A DNA stretch of 64,000 nt from NCBI GenBank assembly GCA_024138025.1, contig JAMXBD010001455.1:1-64000 (forward strand), read 5' to 3'. Source of the DNA: Combretum micranthum. Lineage: Eukaryota; Streptophyta; Magnoliopsida; Myrtales; Combretaceae. Below, one piece after another: positions 13,671-26,446 of the stretch; the first letter of the stretch is position 1, and each line of letters opens with the position of its first letter. The notes beneath the pieces were generated by a model that made no database searches, was not told the DNA's origin, and saw only the letters and a program-made list of their open reading frames with translations. Both the position numbers and the translations under genes were made by a program.

Positions 13671-14400
13671 TAAGGCTACATATTACTTGAGTCGAGCTAA
13701 GTTAAACCGATCTTTTGAAAAGTTGAGGTTGGCTCCTTCAATAAATTATGAATTTTTTTTTTTAGTCAAACTTTCTACTGAGTTTGAAACTTATGATCAA
13801 GCTCGATTCATTTAAATATTTGAACTTTATTTTAAGCTCAAACTTAGCTGATTTAAAATTGAGCATGAGTCAATCTACAATAGCTTTTAAGCAAGTTGGC
13901 TTGTGTGTAACATGAGGATATGAGATAGAGTTAAATCAATGAATGGTAAATTAGAAAAATAAGTACATATATAAATAGATAGATGATTGGAGCACAATAA
14001 TTAAGAATGAAACATTCAATTTAAATTTACTATATCTTGATTCTTATTGAACCAAAATGAGAATAGATAAGAGTCTAGAATATATTTATATGTACGTATA
14101 TTTATTAGATTAAAATTAGTTTTTGGTTTCAATTATATATATTATATGTTATATAGATATATATCATGAATCTATTCATAAGCTAAAATGAGCCTAAATG
14201 CAAATTAAAATGACCCAACTCGTGAATCCAATCGATGCTTGTGAGTCAAAATTGGAGCTTGAGTTTTGCTTGTTGGACAAACTATTTTATTTTGAACTTG
14301 AATTGTGCTTGTTTACAAATCAAGCTCAAATTAAGCTGAGTTTAAATCGAGTCAAATTCTAAGTAGCTCACAAGCAACTTAACTCATTTATATAATCTTG
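13671..14400. mobile_element. hAT-like non-autonomous element relic (GAGCTCAA-rich type)
   Basis: Both ends carry many inverted copies of words such as AAGCTCAA, GAGTCGAGC and GAGCTTGAG. The left end starts TAAGGCTACA; the right end resembles that of the element at 35536-36044 (CTCATTTATA then a degraded terminus). The flanks gagaatgg and ttcaatgg match only 5/8, so the exact ends are uncertain. Confidence 0.45.
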
Positions 14401-15016
14401 TTCAATGGATATAAGTGTAATTACATTGGATATCAACCCTCATTTTCTCACCTTCCCCGATTTATAAGTTATCGACTCCAGTTGTCCATTCTAAAATTAC
14501 TTGTAACACCATCAGACCACCATCATTTTCTTTATTATTTCAATGCCGACTACATGGTTACATGAGCACGAGAAACTAAGTACCCATTCTTGAAATTGCG
14601 AGGAGAAGCCCAAAAAGTGCAGGCAAAATTTAGTAGTCGGTGGACAGCTGTAATACAAAAGTGGGGATAAATGAATCATATAAAAAAAGGTTCGTAACCT
14701 TATGTCTTAATGCTTTTCAATAATAACCCTAACTTTGTTGTTAGAAAATGTATAGTCTTAAAGTCCACCTTATCGAGGCAAATTCCGAAGCCTACCGCAA
14801 ACTTTGTTCATTTCCCGGTAGAAGTCCTACAGAGCCGCTTGTTTGGACTAATATAATAATTTTTAACCATTAACACTCTACAGTAAATATATGTGTATGG
14901 TCTCCTTAATTGATCTTATAGTTATTAAAATCACGATTTTACTTATACATTTTTATGAATTTACGATTCTATGAGGCTTTTTCGAATTAACTTTTATATA
15001 AAATCGCTTTTTTTTT
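14401..15016. other. Intergenic, no gene recognised
   Basis: Mixed composition. 14560-14830 is less AT-rich than its surroundings but has no sustained open frame or recognisable protein similarity. Confidence 0.35.
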
Positions 15017-15042
15017 GGGGGGGAGGAGGGGAGGGGGAGGGG
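15017..15042 (+). repeat. G-rich tract, potential G-quadruplex
   Basis: After a T-run come G-tracts of 7, 2, 4, 5 and 4 separated by single A. Four tracts of at least three G with short loops fit the usual intramolecular G-quadruplex pattern. It is isolated in AT-rich DNA and has no gene assigned. Confidence 0.8.
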
Positions 15043-15864
15043 TAAAATCTTATTATTTTAATCAAACCTATACATAAATTTGATAAAAATTTATGTTTTA
15101 AACTAAGTTTATTGATTCTATCTATTTAAGTCGAATAGACTAAAATATATAATATACAACTAATACTTAAGCTCATCAACTAGTTACATCTTTCTAATCA
15201 CAGATCAATAGCCGCAAAGTTTATAAAGCAGCTCAACTATTTCATCCATATAATCAAATATTGAAGATTTTATTGACCTTCAATTTGCGATTTTTTTCAA
15301 ATAAAATAATAAAAAGAGAACATAATTTTGACTTTACTCATCTTTCTTCTATATGTGTTATGTTATGAATTAAGAATTCTTATCAAGAAGAGAGCTTAAT
15401 TTATTTATGTTTTTTTATATCCATAATATATTTCAAGTTTTTATAATTATTTGTGAAGAGTTTTATAATTTATAAAATTATTTTACATAGATTATAAAAA
15501 ATTCCATTTTTTACATTTTGATTATGCGTTTTGATTTTTAAACCCCACAACGATTCTATATGGAATTGCAAGTTTCATAATCTTGATTGATTTTGGCTTA
15601 ATTCTTCCGGAGATACTCGCAAAGAATGCCATGAAGCTCGCATCGGCTTGCTTATTGGCACAAGTTTATAGTGGCCACTAGTGCGGATGATGAAAATGAA
15701 AATTATAATTATTGCTTTTGCTGTTAGTGTCAGTGACCCACTAGCAGTAACTATTAATAGATCGTCATGGTGTGGGCTGAACAATCCATCAGGCTTCAAA
15801 TCAAATTTGCTCTTCAATAATTATATAAGTTGTAAGCCTCAAGTGAGCAAGGGATTTAAACTAT
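15043..15864. other. Intergenic, no gene confirmed
   Basis: 15590-15830 has a more balanced composition and overlapping short open frames on both strands (minus 15575-15817; plus 15681-15878). Neither resembles a family I know. It may be a gene fragment, but I see no splice structure to support it. Confidence 0.3.
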
Positions 15865-15873
15865 TATTTAAAA

Positions 15874-16315
15874 GGTAAATCATAAAAAATATGGCTTGTG
15901 TTTTGATATTTTTACAAATAAATAACTTAAGTTTTATTTTTAATAAATATATGACTTGTATTTTAGTATTTTTAGAAAGTGACCTGAATTTTATTTTTAA
16001 CAAGTATATGACCTCTGTTTTGGTACTTTACAAACAAGTGACCTAAGTTTTGATTTTTAACAAATACATTACCCATGTCTTTAATCTATTATCAATATAA
16101 AGTAAATAAAAAAAATACAGGTCATATATTTATCAAAAATCAAAATTTAGATCACTTGTGTGTGAAAGTTTCAAAGGACATGTAATATATTTATTAAAAA
16201 TAGAATTCAAGTAACTTATTTGTAAAAATACCAAACATGGGTCATGTTTTTATTAAAAATAAAAACTCAAGTCACTTATTTATAAAATTACTGGAACAAA
16301 GATCATGTTTTTGTA
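15874..16315. mobile_element. Fold-back element, family C, with internally repeated arms and a perfect 9-bp TSD
   Basis: The left arm holds three direct copies of a unit of about 60 bases (pattern: 'atatgac', 'ttttggtatttt', 'aagtgac', 'ttttatttttaa'). The right arm holds three copies in inverted orientation, so the whole is a long imperfect palindrome. The flanks tatttaaaa at 15865-15873 and 16316-16324 are identical. A 9-bp duplication is typical of Mutator-type transposition. There is no coding capacity. Confidence 0.75.
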
Positions 16316-18060
16316 TATTTAAAATGTTATGAATGTCATTTATGAATGAAGCATAAATAGAATATTAAATAAAAGAACATATTCACAATAAAGTTTTTAA
16401 CTACATTTCAAGCATTTGTATACTGAGTACTCAACTTGTTACACCCTAAGGGTACCTTAGTTGTAACATACACATTATGACATTATCTGATGTCTAAAAC
16501 TTGTATTTTAGAAGACTGGCAAAAACATCAGAGAGAATCACGTATGTATATTATTACTAGTTTTATCTTGGTAAATGGCATAATTTAACAAAACAGGATC
16601 TTTTTTGTTACAATGATAAGAATAACGAATACTCATAAAAATACATCACCATAAATAAATCGTACTACATACCGTCTGAATAATAAAATATTACAGACCA
16701 TAGTTTAAGTGATGTTCTCACAATAAGAAAATGATGTTCTATCATCATCTAAAACACATCACTAACAATACTGTCCTTCTTAACTTGAAATTCTTCAAGC
16801 TTTAGAACCTTATCGATGCTAAGCTTCGTGAAGGTACCAACCAAGGTTGGATAGTTAACCTATGAGAACTGTAAGAGTATGAGCATAAACCATGGGCTCA
16901 GTGAATAACTAAAACTCATCACATATCAAGTAAGTTGTTATCGATCATATATAATGCATCAATCAAACATATGAACAAATACAAGCTTGGATAACTCGAA
17001 ATCCAAACAGGATGGAGATTTAGTCCCTCTCATCGGTGTTGAAGGAAATCCTTGTCTATGGTCCACCAACCAGGAGAGACTAAGCATACAAGAAAATAAC
17101 AAGTCTTACTTTAATTATCTCATTATATTAAACATGTCTTAACACTCATTTCCTATTTCAAGCCTTAGAAACTCTAGTAAGCGTTAGTCATTTCAAAGTG
17201 ATATTATGAGCGTTGTCCTTTATTTACCAGTTAGTTCCCATGAAACCAACGCAACAAAATTAATTTTGGGTAGAACTAATAGCCTCTTGCCTAGAAAAAC
17301 CAAGCATTACCAGAGAACTTAAATACTAATACATAGTAGTCTACCATGCTTTTGTTATGCAGTATATGCAATTTGTGCAATGCATGTTTATTTCCTTTAT
17401 GGTATCAAAGTTTTAGTCAGGTTTGAAGAGATCAAACAATATATAGACAATTAACATGCTATACAAGCAACAAGTTCACAAAGAATTCTATTACCACTAT
17501 TATTAGTGTAGCTTAGCAACCAACAATTCATATAATATACAATTCCTGTAAACCCATACATCAAATCTTGTTATTATCTTTCTATTACAAATCCAACTAA
17601 GCTACACGCACAAACAATGTAATAAGTGTAAGTTATTCACCTGATCATTTTGCCTAATTGTAGTAATCGACTGGAAAGTCCTCAACAGTATCAAGTTCAC
17701 CTATTGAGATGCATATAGATATTCATCAATAAAACATAAATTATATAACTGAACTCTTATGAGTGCCTAAGTATCCTATATTGATATTTAATTTAATTTT
17801 TATTACCTATATTGATCTTTTAAGGTAATGATCATATATTAATAGATATTTATTATTTAATATTTATTTTTGTTTTGCTTGTCTTGATTTTAATTGATAT
17901 CTATATTTTTATCCACAGTGTTTTCCTCATCTTTTAATTAAATCCTAGAGCCTTTGGTAGTAGAATTTTATTTATTATTTTTTCGTTTGTCAACCTTATT
18001 TGTCTTTTGTAAATTAAAATTTCTATTATTTATAAGGTTATATTCTATCTTTTAATAATA

Positions 18061-18115
18061 TATAATAATAATAATAATAATAATAATTATTATTATTATT
18101 ATTATTATTATTATT
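18061..18115. repeat. Palindromic (AAT)n(ATT)n microsatellite
   Basis: A run of AAT units switches to ATT units near the middle, making a nearly perfect inverted repeat able to form a hairpin or cruciform. Confidence 0.9.
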
Positions 18116-18324
18116 TATCAAATGTTTATCCTACTTAAATTTTATTTTTAAGATCTTAACATGTATGGTGTTATGAAGAATAGATAAAATAGAATAAAGA
18201 AATAAAATAAATTTAGTTTTACACATATACTTGTTCATAAGGACATATATATCTATATGCATATATATAATAGGTGTATATATGATCAAATATGTTAAGA
18301 AAAATTAAGAGTGCAAAATTGAGT

Positions 18325-18450
18325 GCTCAGGGCTAGGACTGGGGCGCCCATGGAGTGCTTTTGAAGCAGGCGTGGAGCGACTGTGGGGTAGCTATGGAGT
18401 GCCCAAGAAGCGAGCACCGAGCGCCCATGGAGTGCTGGCTTGAGTGCTCA
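18325..18450. repeat. GC-rich degenerate short repeat inside the LTR
   Basis: The word GCGCCCATGGAGTGCT occurs twice, with further copies of GAGTGCT, GGAGCGA and GGAGTGCC between. Composition is clearly GC-richer than the flanks. Its place in the LTR resembles the repeats at 45990-46320. Confidence 0.7.
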
Positions 18451-18451
18451 T

Positions 18452-18453
<2 letters not shown>

Positions 18454-18489
<36 letters not shown>
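18454..18489 (+). repeat. (TG)18 microsatellite
   Basis: 36 bases of uninterrupted TG. Confidence 0.97.
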
Positions 18490-18493
<4 letters not shown>

Positions 18494-20981
18494 TTAAACA
18501 ACTTTAAATGAGTTTTTGTTTTTGCGGTATCTCGCTTGTTTTTTATCCGATTTCAATGTATAATAGTTAATCTAATAGTACTCTTTGAGTACTTTCTAGT
18601 AGTAGTGTTGTTTTTAAGAAAAAAAAAACTTGTAAGATTTTTAAATTTATAAAACATATATGCAATTTTTGGGTGAAAACATGACAATCTTAACTAAAAT
18701 TTGTCCTTGTGATATCTAACTCATTTCTAGTTCATTTTTTTATAAATAAATAGTCTTTTTCATAGGATTTTTTGAGTACAATCCATTGGTAATGTTGTTT
18801 TCACTCAACAAGGTCCCTAAGATAGTGAAAACATAGGATTAGTTCTGCAATTTCGTGAAAATCTGATAGCTAAGAGTAAAACTTGGTTTTTGTGATATCT
18901 AATATGTTTTTAATAAATAGTAGTTGATTTCATAGGATTATTAATTTACTTTCAATTAGTGGGGTCAGTTTTGGCTTAAGATTTATGTATCAATACAGTT
19001 TATTTAAATGGTTCAACATCCTCCATGATTTATCTAACAAGTTTGGTTTGATTTTCCTTCTTCTTTTAGATCCAAATTTCCTACGCTTAGAGTTCTAATG
19101 TTCTTAAGTTGATGTTGTCTTCTTCCTAAGCAACCAACAACATCAACACAATGGTAAATCAAATCATTAACTTCACATGATAATCATCTACTCAATCGGA
19201 TATACATGTTCTTCCAAAACTATTTAATCATCAACTTCCTAGTTTCTATACTTGAACACAATATAACTTCAAGTTGGTATGATTTTACCTTGGTTGGATG
19301 ATTAAATATAGATAGCTTCTCCTTCTTGTTATGAACCGAAACCTATGTTAGGAGATAATAGAATAAGTAGTTGGAAGTTTAAAAATAAATTAGCTAAACA
19401 AACTTCATCCTTACCTTTAGTTCTTGATCCCTAGAACTTTGGTGAAGTTAAGGAAAATCAAAAGCTATTTCACTTTGGTTTATTGTTGTTGTTTGTAGGG
19501 TGAAAGAGGATTTAATTATAGTGCTTTTATGTTATTAAGGTGTAAGGCTTATATCATGGATCAAAGTAATAAAAACAGAGGCTGCTGTTGCTCTGTTTTT
19601 CATGTTTCCCTTTGGCCTATATCGGTAGAGTTTTTGTAGAAGAAGTGGGGCTATTTGCATTGGGTTTACGGTTTGGTTTTCGGATCACCTGCTGAGGATT
19701 AAATGTGTTTGTCTTATTGCTAATTACTACCTATTTAAATGCATTAAACAAGGATTATAATGTGATACATTTTGACTGCTTTGGGGATGTGAATTTTGAA
19801 GGTTTGACGTGGTTGTTTGCATCCAAATTTATGACAACAACAAAGTCGGCTGTGTGAGTTATTTTGCAAATTTCCCTAAATCAATAATTGACTATCTATG
19901 TGTACATTTAGTGGAGTTTCATTAGTGGTTATTGTGTTAAGATTTTCAACTTTGTGAGTTAAAATTCCTATTCTATATGAGCTAAATTCGATAAAGATTT
20001 AAGGCTACGAATTTTTTCTTGAGTGCTGTAATTTGTGTTAGTTGTTTGTTCCTCTTGCTACAGCTGTGTGCCTTATTTGCTACTATTCCATGGAAATTCT
20101 GGTGAGAAATTCTTCACACTCTAGCTTGCATTTGGAGCTTCAAAGCTAAATTTAATAAGGAGCTTACTTGGAGATTGTTCATTGATTTTCAAGTCTTTTT
20201 CATGTTGACTTTTCAAGTGTATGTTGTTAAATCTTGGAGATGTTGTCACATGAATTCCTCAAGCAATAGCAGCCAAAGTCTCCAACCCTTGTTTTCTACT
20301 GTAATTTGCTTTGTTTTGGGTAGTTTAATACTCGTTTGATTAATTAATTATGTTAACTCAACAAATGTAAAGTTATATCGTATTTGTATATCAGTTATAT
20401 GAGAGTTTTATTTCTAAAAGTTTATCTAAAACTTCTACAAAAACTCTATATTATTTATAATTTCAAATCTTGAATTTAAAGTTTACACGATTAAATAATT
20501 TTTTAGTTTTATCTTACGTGATTGAAAATTTCTAAAGCCCAATAGGTTAAATTGAGGTTTTAGTACCTATGACTTAAAAATTTCTAACTAGACCAATGGT
20601 GCAATCTAAATATTTTTTTTAAAGTCTAGATTATTAGTTATGGATTTATTTTCATTCTTATCACGTATTTATAACACTAGCGGTTCATCTATTAGTTATC
20701 ATTTTATAGTCAATTCGATCTATAAAGAGATTGTCTTTTACTGTTTATGACATGTAGAGCTGCTTTTAATTATACATTGAGTTATTTGCTTAATATATGA
20801 AATTTTGTCTTTTGTATCTATTAAAGTTAAAGAACTTTCTTTTCATGTTTTTAACTATAGATGAGTTTGTTTTTATTTCTAAGTTCATTCTAGGAATTTT
20901 AAAAACTGTAAGTTCAATATCTATTCTACATTTTCCATTCTATTGCTATGTACTAGTGTGCAAATTTTCAGGGATTATACA

Positions 20982-22449
20982 ACTAATTATTATGATTCAT
21001 ACCATTCCCAAGTTTATGACAATGAATATTGGAACTGAGCGTTTAACTCCACAAATCAAGGATTACATGGAACTAATAAGCATTTAGCTAAACTTCACAA
21101 TATATTAATATTATTAAAACTTCTTTTCATCCACATAGGATATCATAGCCAACACATTCAAACCATACCTTTCGTTCATAGTTTCATAGATCATAGTGCA
21201 CTTTATATTTACAGCTTACATTACAACTTGAAATATACTTTACATTAATATACATGGTTTATATTTTCTATAAATGGTGATCTCATCTATGGATTCACTA
21301 TGACTTTCTCATCCCATAACCCTATCTTCCTTCACTCTTGATCATCATATCCCGAAATCAAATAAATAACGCCTCTGAAATTTGAGTTATGAGAGACAAC
21401 AGATATATAAGTATAATAATGATTACTTGTGCAACAAACGCATTTGAATATAGGATAATCATTCTTGTTACTTAGATTTTATTTTACTTTTTTGTTATTT
21501 ATTTTATATACAATTATACTTGAGATCTTTTATTTGATTCAATTTGGTTTCTTATTTTTAAGATTTGATTAGATCAGTATCTTATATTTTGATAACAAGT
21601 CATTTTAGCCTATAAATCGGCAAAGTTTATAATCAATTTAGACATGATGAGTTGATATTGAATAATAAAAATTATTTTATGAGAACAAGTGTGATGCCTT
21701 TCCTTTTTTTTAACGGTGTAATTTCTTTAAAACCCTATTGTTGGTGTAATCTCATCATCACGTGTTAGTGTAAGGCCTTTTAAGAGCCTATTATGATGTG
21801 ATGATAAACAACAAAGATCAAACTTGATGGTATAAGCCACCAAAATTGGCACAATCTTATTAACAGCCTGATTAACAACTAAATAAAAAATTTACAAGCA
21901 ACATATTCTATTTTCTCAAACGCACTATTTTAAATATTTTCATGTTTCCGATCAATTTAAGAGGAATCGTGTTTTATGTAATTTCCTTGGATATTACGTC
22001 AAGCTCTGTTTATATATACATATATATATGTATGTATGTATATACTCTAGTTCATGGGAAATTTAAGAATTTATCAACATCAATGCCACAGTCAAGGTAT
22101 TCAAGTTGGGAGATCTGTGGTTAATATGACATTAATTTCACCAAATATGGAAATAAACTTCTTATGAAATGAAAGGAAAAGAGATTACCTATCACTGTAC
22201 TGCCGGTCAAAGATAGAATGTAATAGACAAGTGAGAAGAACAGGATAACAATTTGTGATAATAGGAACTTTTATAATCATGTCGAATCAATCATTAGATT
22301 ATTGAAATAAATATAATAAGTGATATTAAATATTCTAGTAGTCCTATGTTAGTTAAATATGAATTTCAGTTTTTAAATAACTAACATTATCAATCAGAAA
22401 GCATGATAGAATTTTTCCTTGTGATACTAAAAGATAAAGAGAGGGAATA
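20982..22449. other. Intergenic, no gene recognised
   Basis: AT-rich with short chance frames only. It ends at a PBS-like relic that would place the internal region of a minus-strand LTR element here, but no gag or pol signature is visible. Confidence 0.4.
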
Positions 22450-22472
22450 GCTTTGATACCAAATTTGGTGGA
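22450..22472 (-). mobile_element. PBS-like relic of a minus-strand LTR retrotransposon
   Basis: The minus strand reads TTGGTATCAAAGC, close to TGGTATCAGAGC, the primer-binding site complementary to initiator tRNA-Met. A possible LTR terminus (TG...) begins next to it at about 22470. The partner LTR and coding region were not found, so only this landmark is claimed. Confidence 0.35.
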
Positions 22473-22939
22473 GGAAGCTGGAAGCTAAGTTATTAAATGC
22501 AGAATCAATGAGAAAAACTTCATCTAAACAATAATTGTATGGATATGCTAACAAAACCATCATAAATAAAATAAAATAAAGATTCTTTATCCATAAATTG
22601 GCGGTGTTTTAGTCAATATATACTATACACACTCCATTCTAAATATTACACAACCAAATACAATAATGGAACGAAATTAATTATTTAATTTCATTGATGT
22701 TTCCACATATAGAATTGGATTACTCATTCCTAGGAATAAATATGACATTAGTATATCATTGATAAATTGAAGTCTTTTAGCTTTTCATTTATTAATTAAT
22801 AAGCCATCAATTCAATGATGTATTCATAGACTATGAAAATAAAAAATGAAAATATTCAAATAATTAAATAATAATATATAAAAGATTCATAATATAATAA
22901 ATTCATTAAACCATGCCTAATCCCACAAATTTAAAGTAA

Positions 22940-23222
22940 GGGTAATTGTCTCATTTGGTACATAAAATTTACTTATTTTACAATTAACTACTCGAAGCTT
23001 AAAAGTGCAGATTTGGTACCTAAACTTTATCCTCTTTTACAATTAACTACATGAAATTTGCCAAATACAATCAATTACTTAGACTTTACTCGTTTTTGTA
23101 ATTAGTTACCTAATCTGGATAATGTGAATAATATTGAAAAGATTGGTGGTTGTATGTTTTAAATTTTAAATATTTCATATTTAATTAAACAAGTGAGTAA
23201 CGTTTGGGCATCAAATATGATA
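22940..23222. mobile_element. Fold-back MITE, family A copy 1 (right end unclear)
   Basis: Starts GGGTAATTGTC and carries repeated TTTGGTACCTAAACTTT and 'acaattaactac' words, with inverted counterparts such as 'gggcatcaaat' at the right. The hAT-like element begins just after it at 23228 and may have disrupted its right terminus. Confidence 0.5.
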
Positions 23223-23227
23223 TATAC

Positions 23228-24414
23228 TAGGGGTGAGCCGATAACCGTATCATAGGATTATTCTCTGAGCCGAACAGTAAAATTCGATTTTTTTTTTATA
23301 TTTTGGTTCGAATTGCAGTTCGGGTCAAGAAGAGTCTAAACAGTTATGGTTTGATTCGACCCCTCGAGCCGAACCAAACCATTTAAACCCAAGACAACTA
23401 CTTCACATTAAAAGAAATAAAAAAAAAGCAATTTTATTGATTTATAACTCTTAAATATTAGATATTAAGATTGCATGTGATGTTTCACTCTAATATCACG
23501 TATATATATATATAGACTATAGAATGTTATAATAGAGTTAAAATGGGACCATAATTCTAAATTATAATACCATTCTTTTGTTTAGATATATTTTTGAAAG
23601 GGAATTAAGTACGATTTCAATTTGCAGATTTATTAGGAGAAATTGTGATTCTATTCCAATTTATGAAATCTAAATTACATTTTTAAACACATTAATATTA
23701 TTTATAAATATAAATTTTGAACATATATTTCATATTATCTATTTTACATAATACACTATTAAATGTATTTATATCTAATAATATTAAATAAGCGATCTTT
23801 CACTTGTCTCAAAACTTTCTCAATTTGTTTTCCTATTTTATAAATTTTAAATTCTTCCAAAAACTAGTAGATATTCATAAAATTAAAATAAAGTGGTATA
23901 ATTGAGTTTGGAACATACACAATCATTTAGTTGGTACAATGGAAATTTAAATATGTTATAAGGGAAGAATATGATTAATAAATATGGAATTAATGTAAAA
24001 GAATGATTATCTTTAGTTAGTGTTATAGATTTATTAAAAATATATGTTACTTCAAATTCATATTGAAAAATATTTTTAGGACGAAGTAGTATACATACAT
24101 ATATATATATATATAAAATTATAAATACACAACATGATATAATGATAAGTAACTTTAATTCTTACTCCTTAATTTAAACTATCTTTTTTTTTTCTTGGGA
24201 ACTCAAATAACTGTTAATATTATTTATTACAACTAAATACTTTTAAAAGCGGTTTGAACCAAACCGCTTTTGAATCAGTTTGGTTCAAAAAAAACTATTA
24301 AAAGTGGTTCGGTTGGAAACCCCCAATAGTTAAAAGCGGTCAAGGGTTTGAATCGAACATTTTTAAATGCGATTCGATTCGGTTCGACCCCTGAAATAAA
24401 CCATGTACCCCCTA
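23228..24414. mobile_element. hAT-like non-autonomous element, ACCAAACC type
   Basis: Starts TAGGGGTGAGCC and ends GTACCCCCTA, the (T/C)AGGGRTG terminus style of Ac-like hAT elements. Subterminal DNA at both ends is full of GAACCAAACC, GGTTCG and AAGCGGTT words in inverted arrangement. A second possible right end lies near 24389 (CGACCCCTGA). No clear 8-bp target duplication was found. The centre is AT-rich and non-coding. Confidence 0.6.
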
Positions 24415-25692
24415 GAATATCATACATGATACCCACTTGGATCCTACTTAACTAGATAGGTTCGAATGAGCATTAAGAGTTATAGAATAGGGTATGGATA
24501 TAGGTTTTCAAAACTTGTCATAAGATAGGATAGGGGTATGAGGTTTTCATACTTTATTTCTACTCTAGAACCTTTACACAAATTTATGGTATCTTGTTTC
24601 TAGCCTATTAAATAATAAAATAATGTTAATATATAAAAATAACAATGCTCTATTTTTTATTTTGTCACCATTTTTTGTTCAAAATTATTACATGTAAATT
24701 GCCTTTAGGAAATTTTCATTATAAAAGAATTCATACTATTTTACTTTTTAAAAAACTTGTTATTTTTATTTTTGAAGAACTATGGTTGTATGTATATATA
24801 TGAACTCCCAAATTATGAAGATTTTTTTTTTTTTATCTCCTAAGACTGGTTAACATTTATGTAGCTCTAAAGATTTTCATTTTAGAATTCGTTGCAGATT
24901 CTATAATTTTGTTTAATATCGCATAAATAGGTTCATATGCATTTGTTGTATGTTTAAACCTTCACACATAAACTAAACTTATGTTATTAACAAATTACCT
25001 TTAAAATTCCTTTCCACTTATTATTTATAGTGAATATATGAAATTAATGCAATTTTACATACAATATGAAACTAAATCAAATACTATGAATTTGAAGTTA
25101 AGAAAGAAAGAAAAAAATATATAGAGTTTTTGAAGTTAAATCAACAGGTTCCATAGGGTATGTGATGGATAAAAAGTGTTACAAGGTAGGTTTGAAGTAC
25201 AAAATTTAATATCTTATACTTTAGAGGATAGAGTTTAAGTAGTATTTCATATTCTACCTATTATGTATCTGTTTGCCCCTAATATATACCTCTAAATTAA
25301 TTCACGACAAATAAATAGTATCACCAAAAGAAACGAGAAACATTATTATTAATCCACCCAAGGGGGAAAAAAAGAGGGAACACTTAACTGAGGGTCTTCA
25401 TTTGTGTCTTTTCGCTGGCCACTTAAAAAAAAAAAAAGGAAAATCATCTTCACCATATATAGACATGTATGGTACCCTTACATAACTAAATTGGATTTTT
25501 AATGTGACTAAATTGCGCCATAATAAAATTTCTTCCACGTTTCACACAGTAATATCACGTTGACAAAGGAGTTTTAATGAAATCAAACCATTAAAAAAAT
25601 GAAAAACTTACGAGTTGTTATCATAAAATAATTTACTCAAGTCCAAGTCATTACGTTTTACAGTAGGTACAATAATTACCTATTTAGAGTAA
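24415..25692. other. Intergenic, no gene recognised
   Basis: AT-rich with no supported coding region or element boundary. Confidence 0.45.
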
Positions 25693-25701
25693 AAGGCTAA
25701 T

Positions 25702-26011
25702 AGGATTAGTGTCACAATCACACATGATATTTGAAATTTGATAAAATATGTAATTAGATACTTAACATTGAAATTGATTAATTTAATACCCAAATTACGA
25801 GATTAATCAAGTTACTACCTAAAAAAACTTTTTTATGCACGTTAACAATACATTCGTCAAGTTTTTTTAGATACTAAATTGATCTTTTTTAATTTTTTTA
25901 TCTGCTAAATTGATCAATTTCAAATTTAAGGTACTAAATTTATCAATTTTAAAGTTAAATACTTAATGATATATTTTGCCAAAATTTAGGTACTATTTAT
26001 GTCATTAACCC
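25702..26011. mobile_element. Fold-back MITE, family A copy 2, 9-bp TSD
   Basis: The right terminus reads inward as GGGTTAATGACATAAATAG and the left as AGGATTAGTGTCAC. The arms contain inverted copies of AATTGATCAATTT and TTTAGGTACTAAA. Flanks aaggctaat (25693-25701) and aaagctaat (26012-26020) match 8/9. Confidence 0.75.
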
Positions 26012-26190
26012 AAAGCTAATATAATAGAAAGCTAAAAATATTTTATATTTCATAATAGTAACGAAGATAATGGTCCATTATCACCTATGATTGAAGAAGG
26101 AGATACATCCTTAATAAGAAAATACCTAATAAAGATATGTTTAATTAAAGATAAGTTTAGGGAATGGAAATACTTTAGAAATTTAATTAA

Positions 26191-26446
26191 AGGTAAATGT
26201 TACAAAGGTACTTGAATTTGGAAAAAATATGCAATTAGGTACATGAAATTTGCAATTGATCAATTTAGTATTTAAAAATAGTTTTCATGTATGTCAATTG
26301 TACTTTTGTCATATTGGCTAAGAACATCATATGATGATAGTGGTAGTCGATTTAATAAATATACTATTAGCATGTATAAAAAGATTTTTTAGGTAATAAA
26401 TTAATCAATTTCAAAATTTAGATACCATATTTCATGATATAAACCC
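26191..26446. mobile_element. Fold-back MITE, family A copy 3, 9-bp TSD
   Basis: Same arm words as the neighbour at 25702 (AATTAGGTACATGAAATTT, AATTGATCAATTTAGTA), inverted in the right half. Flanks tttaattaa (26182-26190) and tttaataga (26447-26455) match 7/9. Confidence 0.65.

Larger units (their letters stand above)
16437..20981 (-). mobile_element. Probable solo LTR of about 4.5 kb, minus strand
   Basis: The termini are inverted: TGTTACACCC at 16437 and GGGATTATACA ending at 20981. The flank caact precedes the left end (16432-16436), and caact occurs at the right terminus (20980-20984). It overlaps the terminal CA by two bases, so one CA may have been lost. The minus-strand orientation is inferred from similarity of 20100-20981 to 3950-4764. 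Inside are a palindromic AAT/ATT microsatellite, a GC-rich short repeat and a TG microsatellite. The small plus-strand frame at 20797-21087 lies in the U3 and is not a gene. No gag or pol was seen. Confidence 0.5.

Noticed and set aside
14500..14515. TTGTAACACC as another LTR start
   Set aside because: No matching GGTGTTACA end or TATA arrangement was found downstream.
15575..15878. Overlapping two-strand open frames as a possible gene fragment
   Set aside because: Composition is suggestive, but there is no known domain, no splice structure and no clear start context.
20797..21087. Open frame of 96 codons, plus strand
   Set aside because: Mostly inside the U3 of an LTR relic and not shared by the related copy near 4.7 kb.
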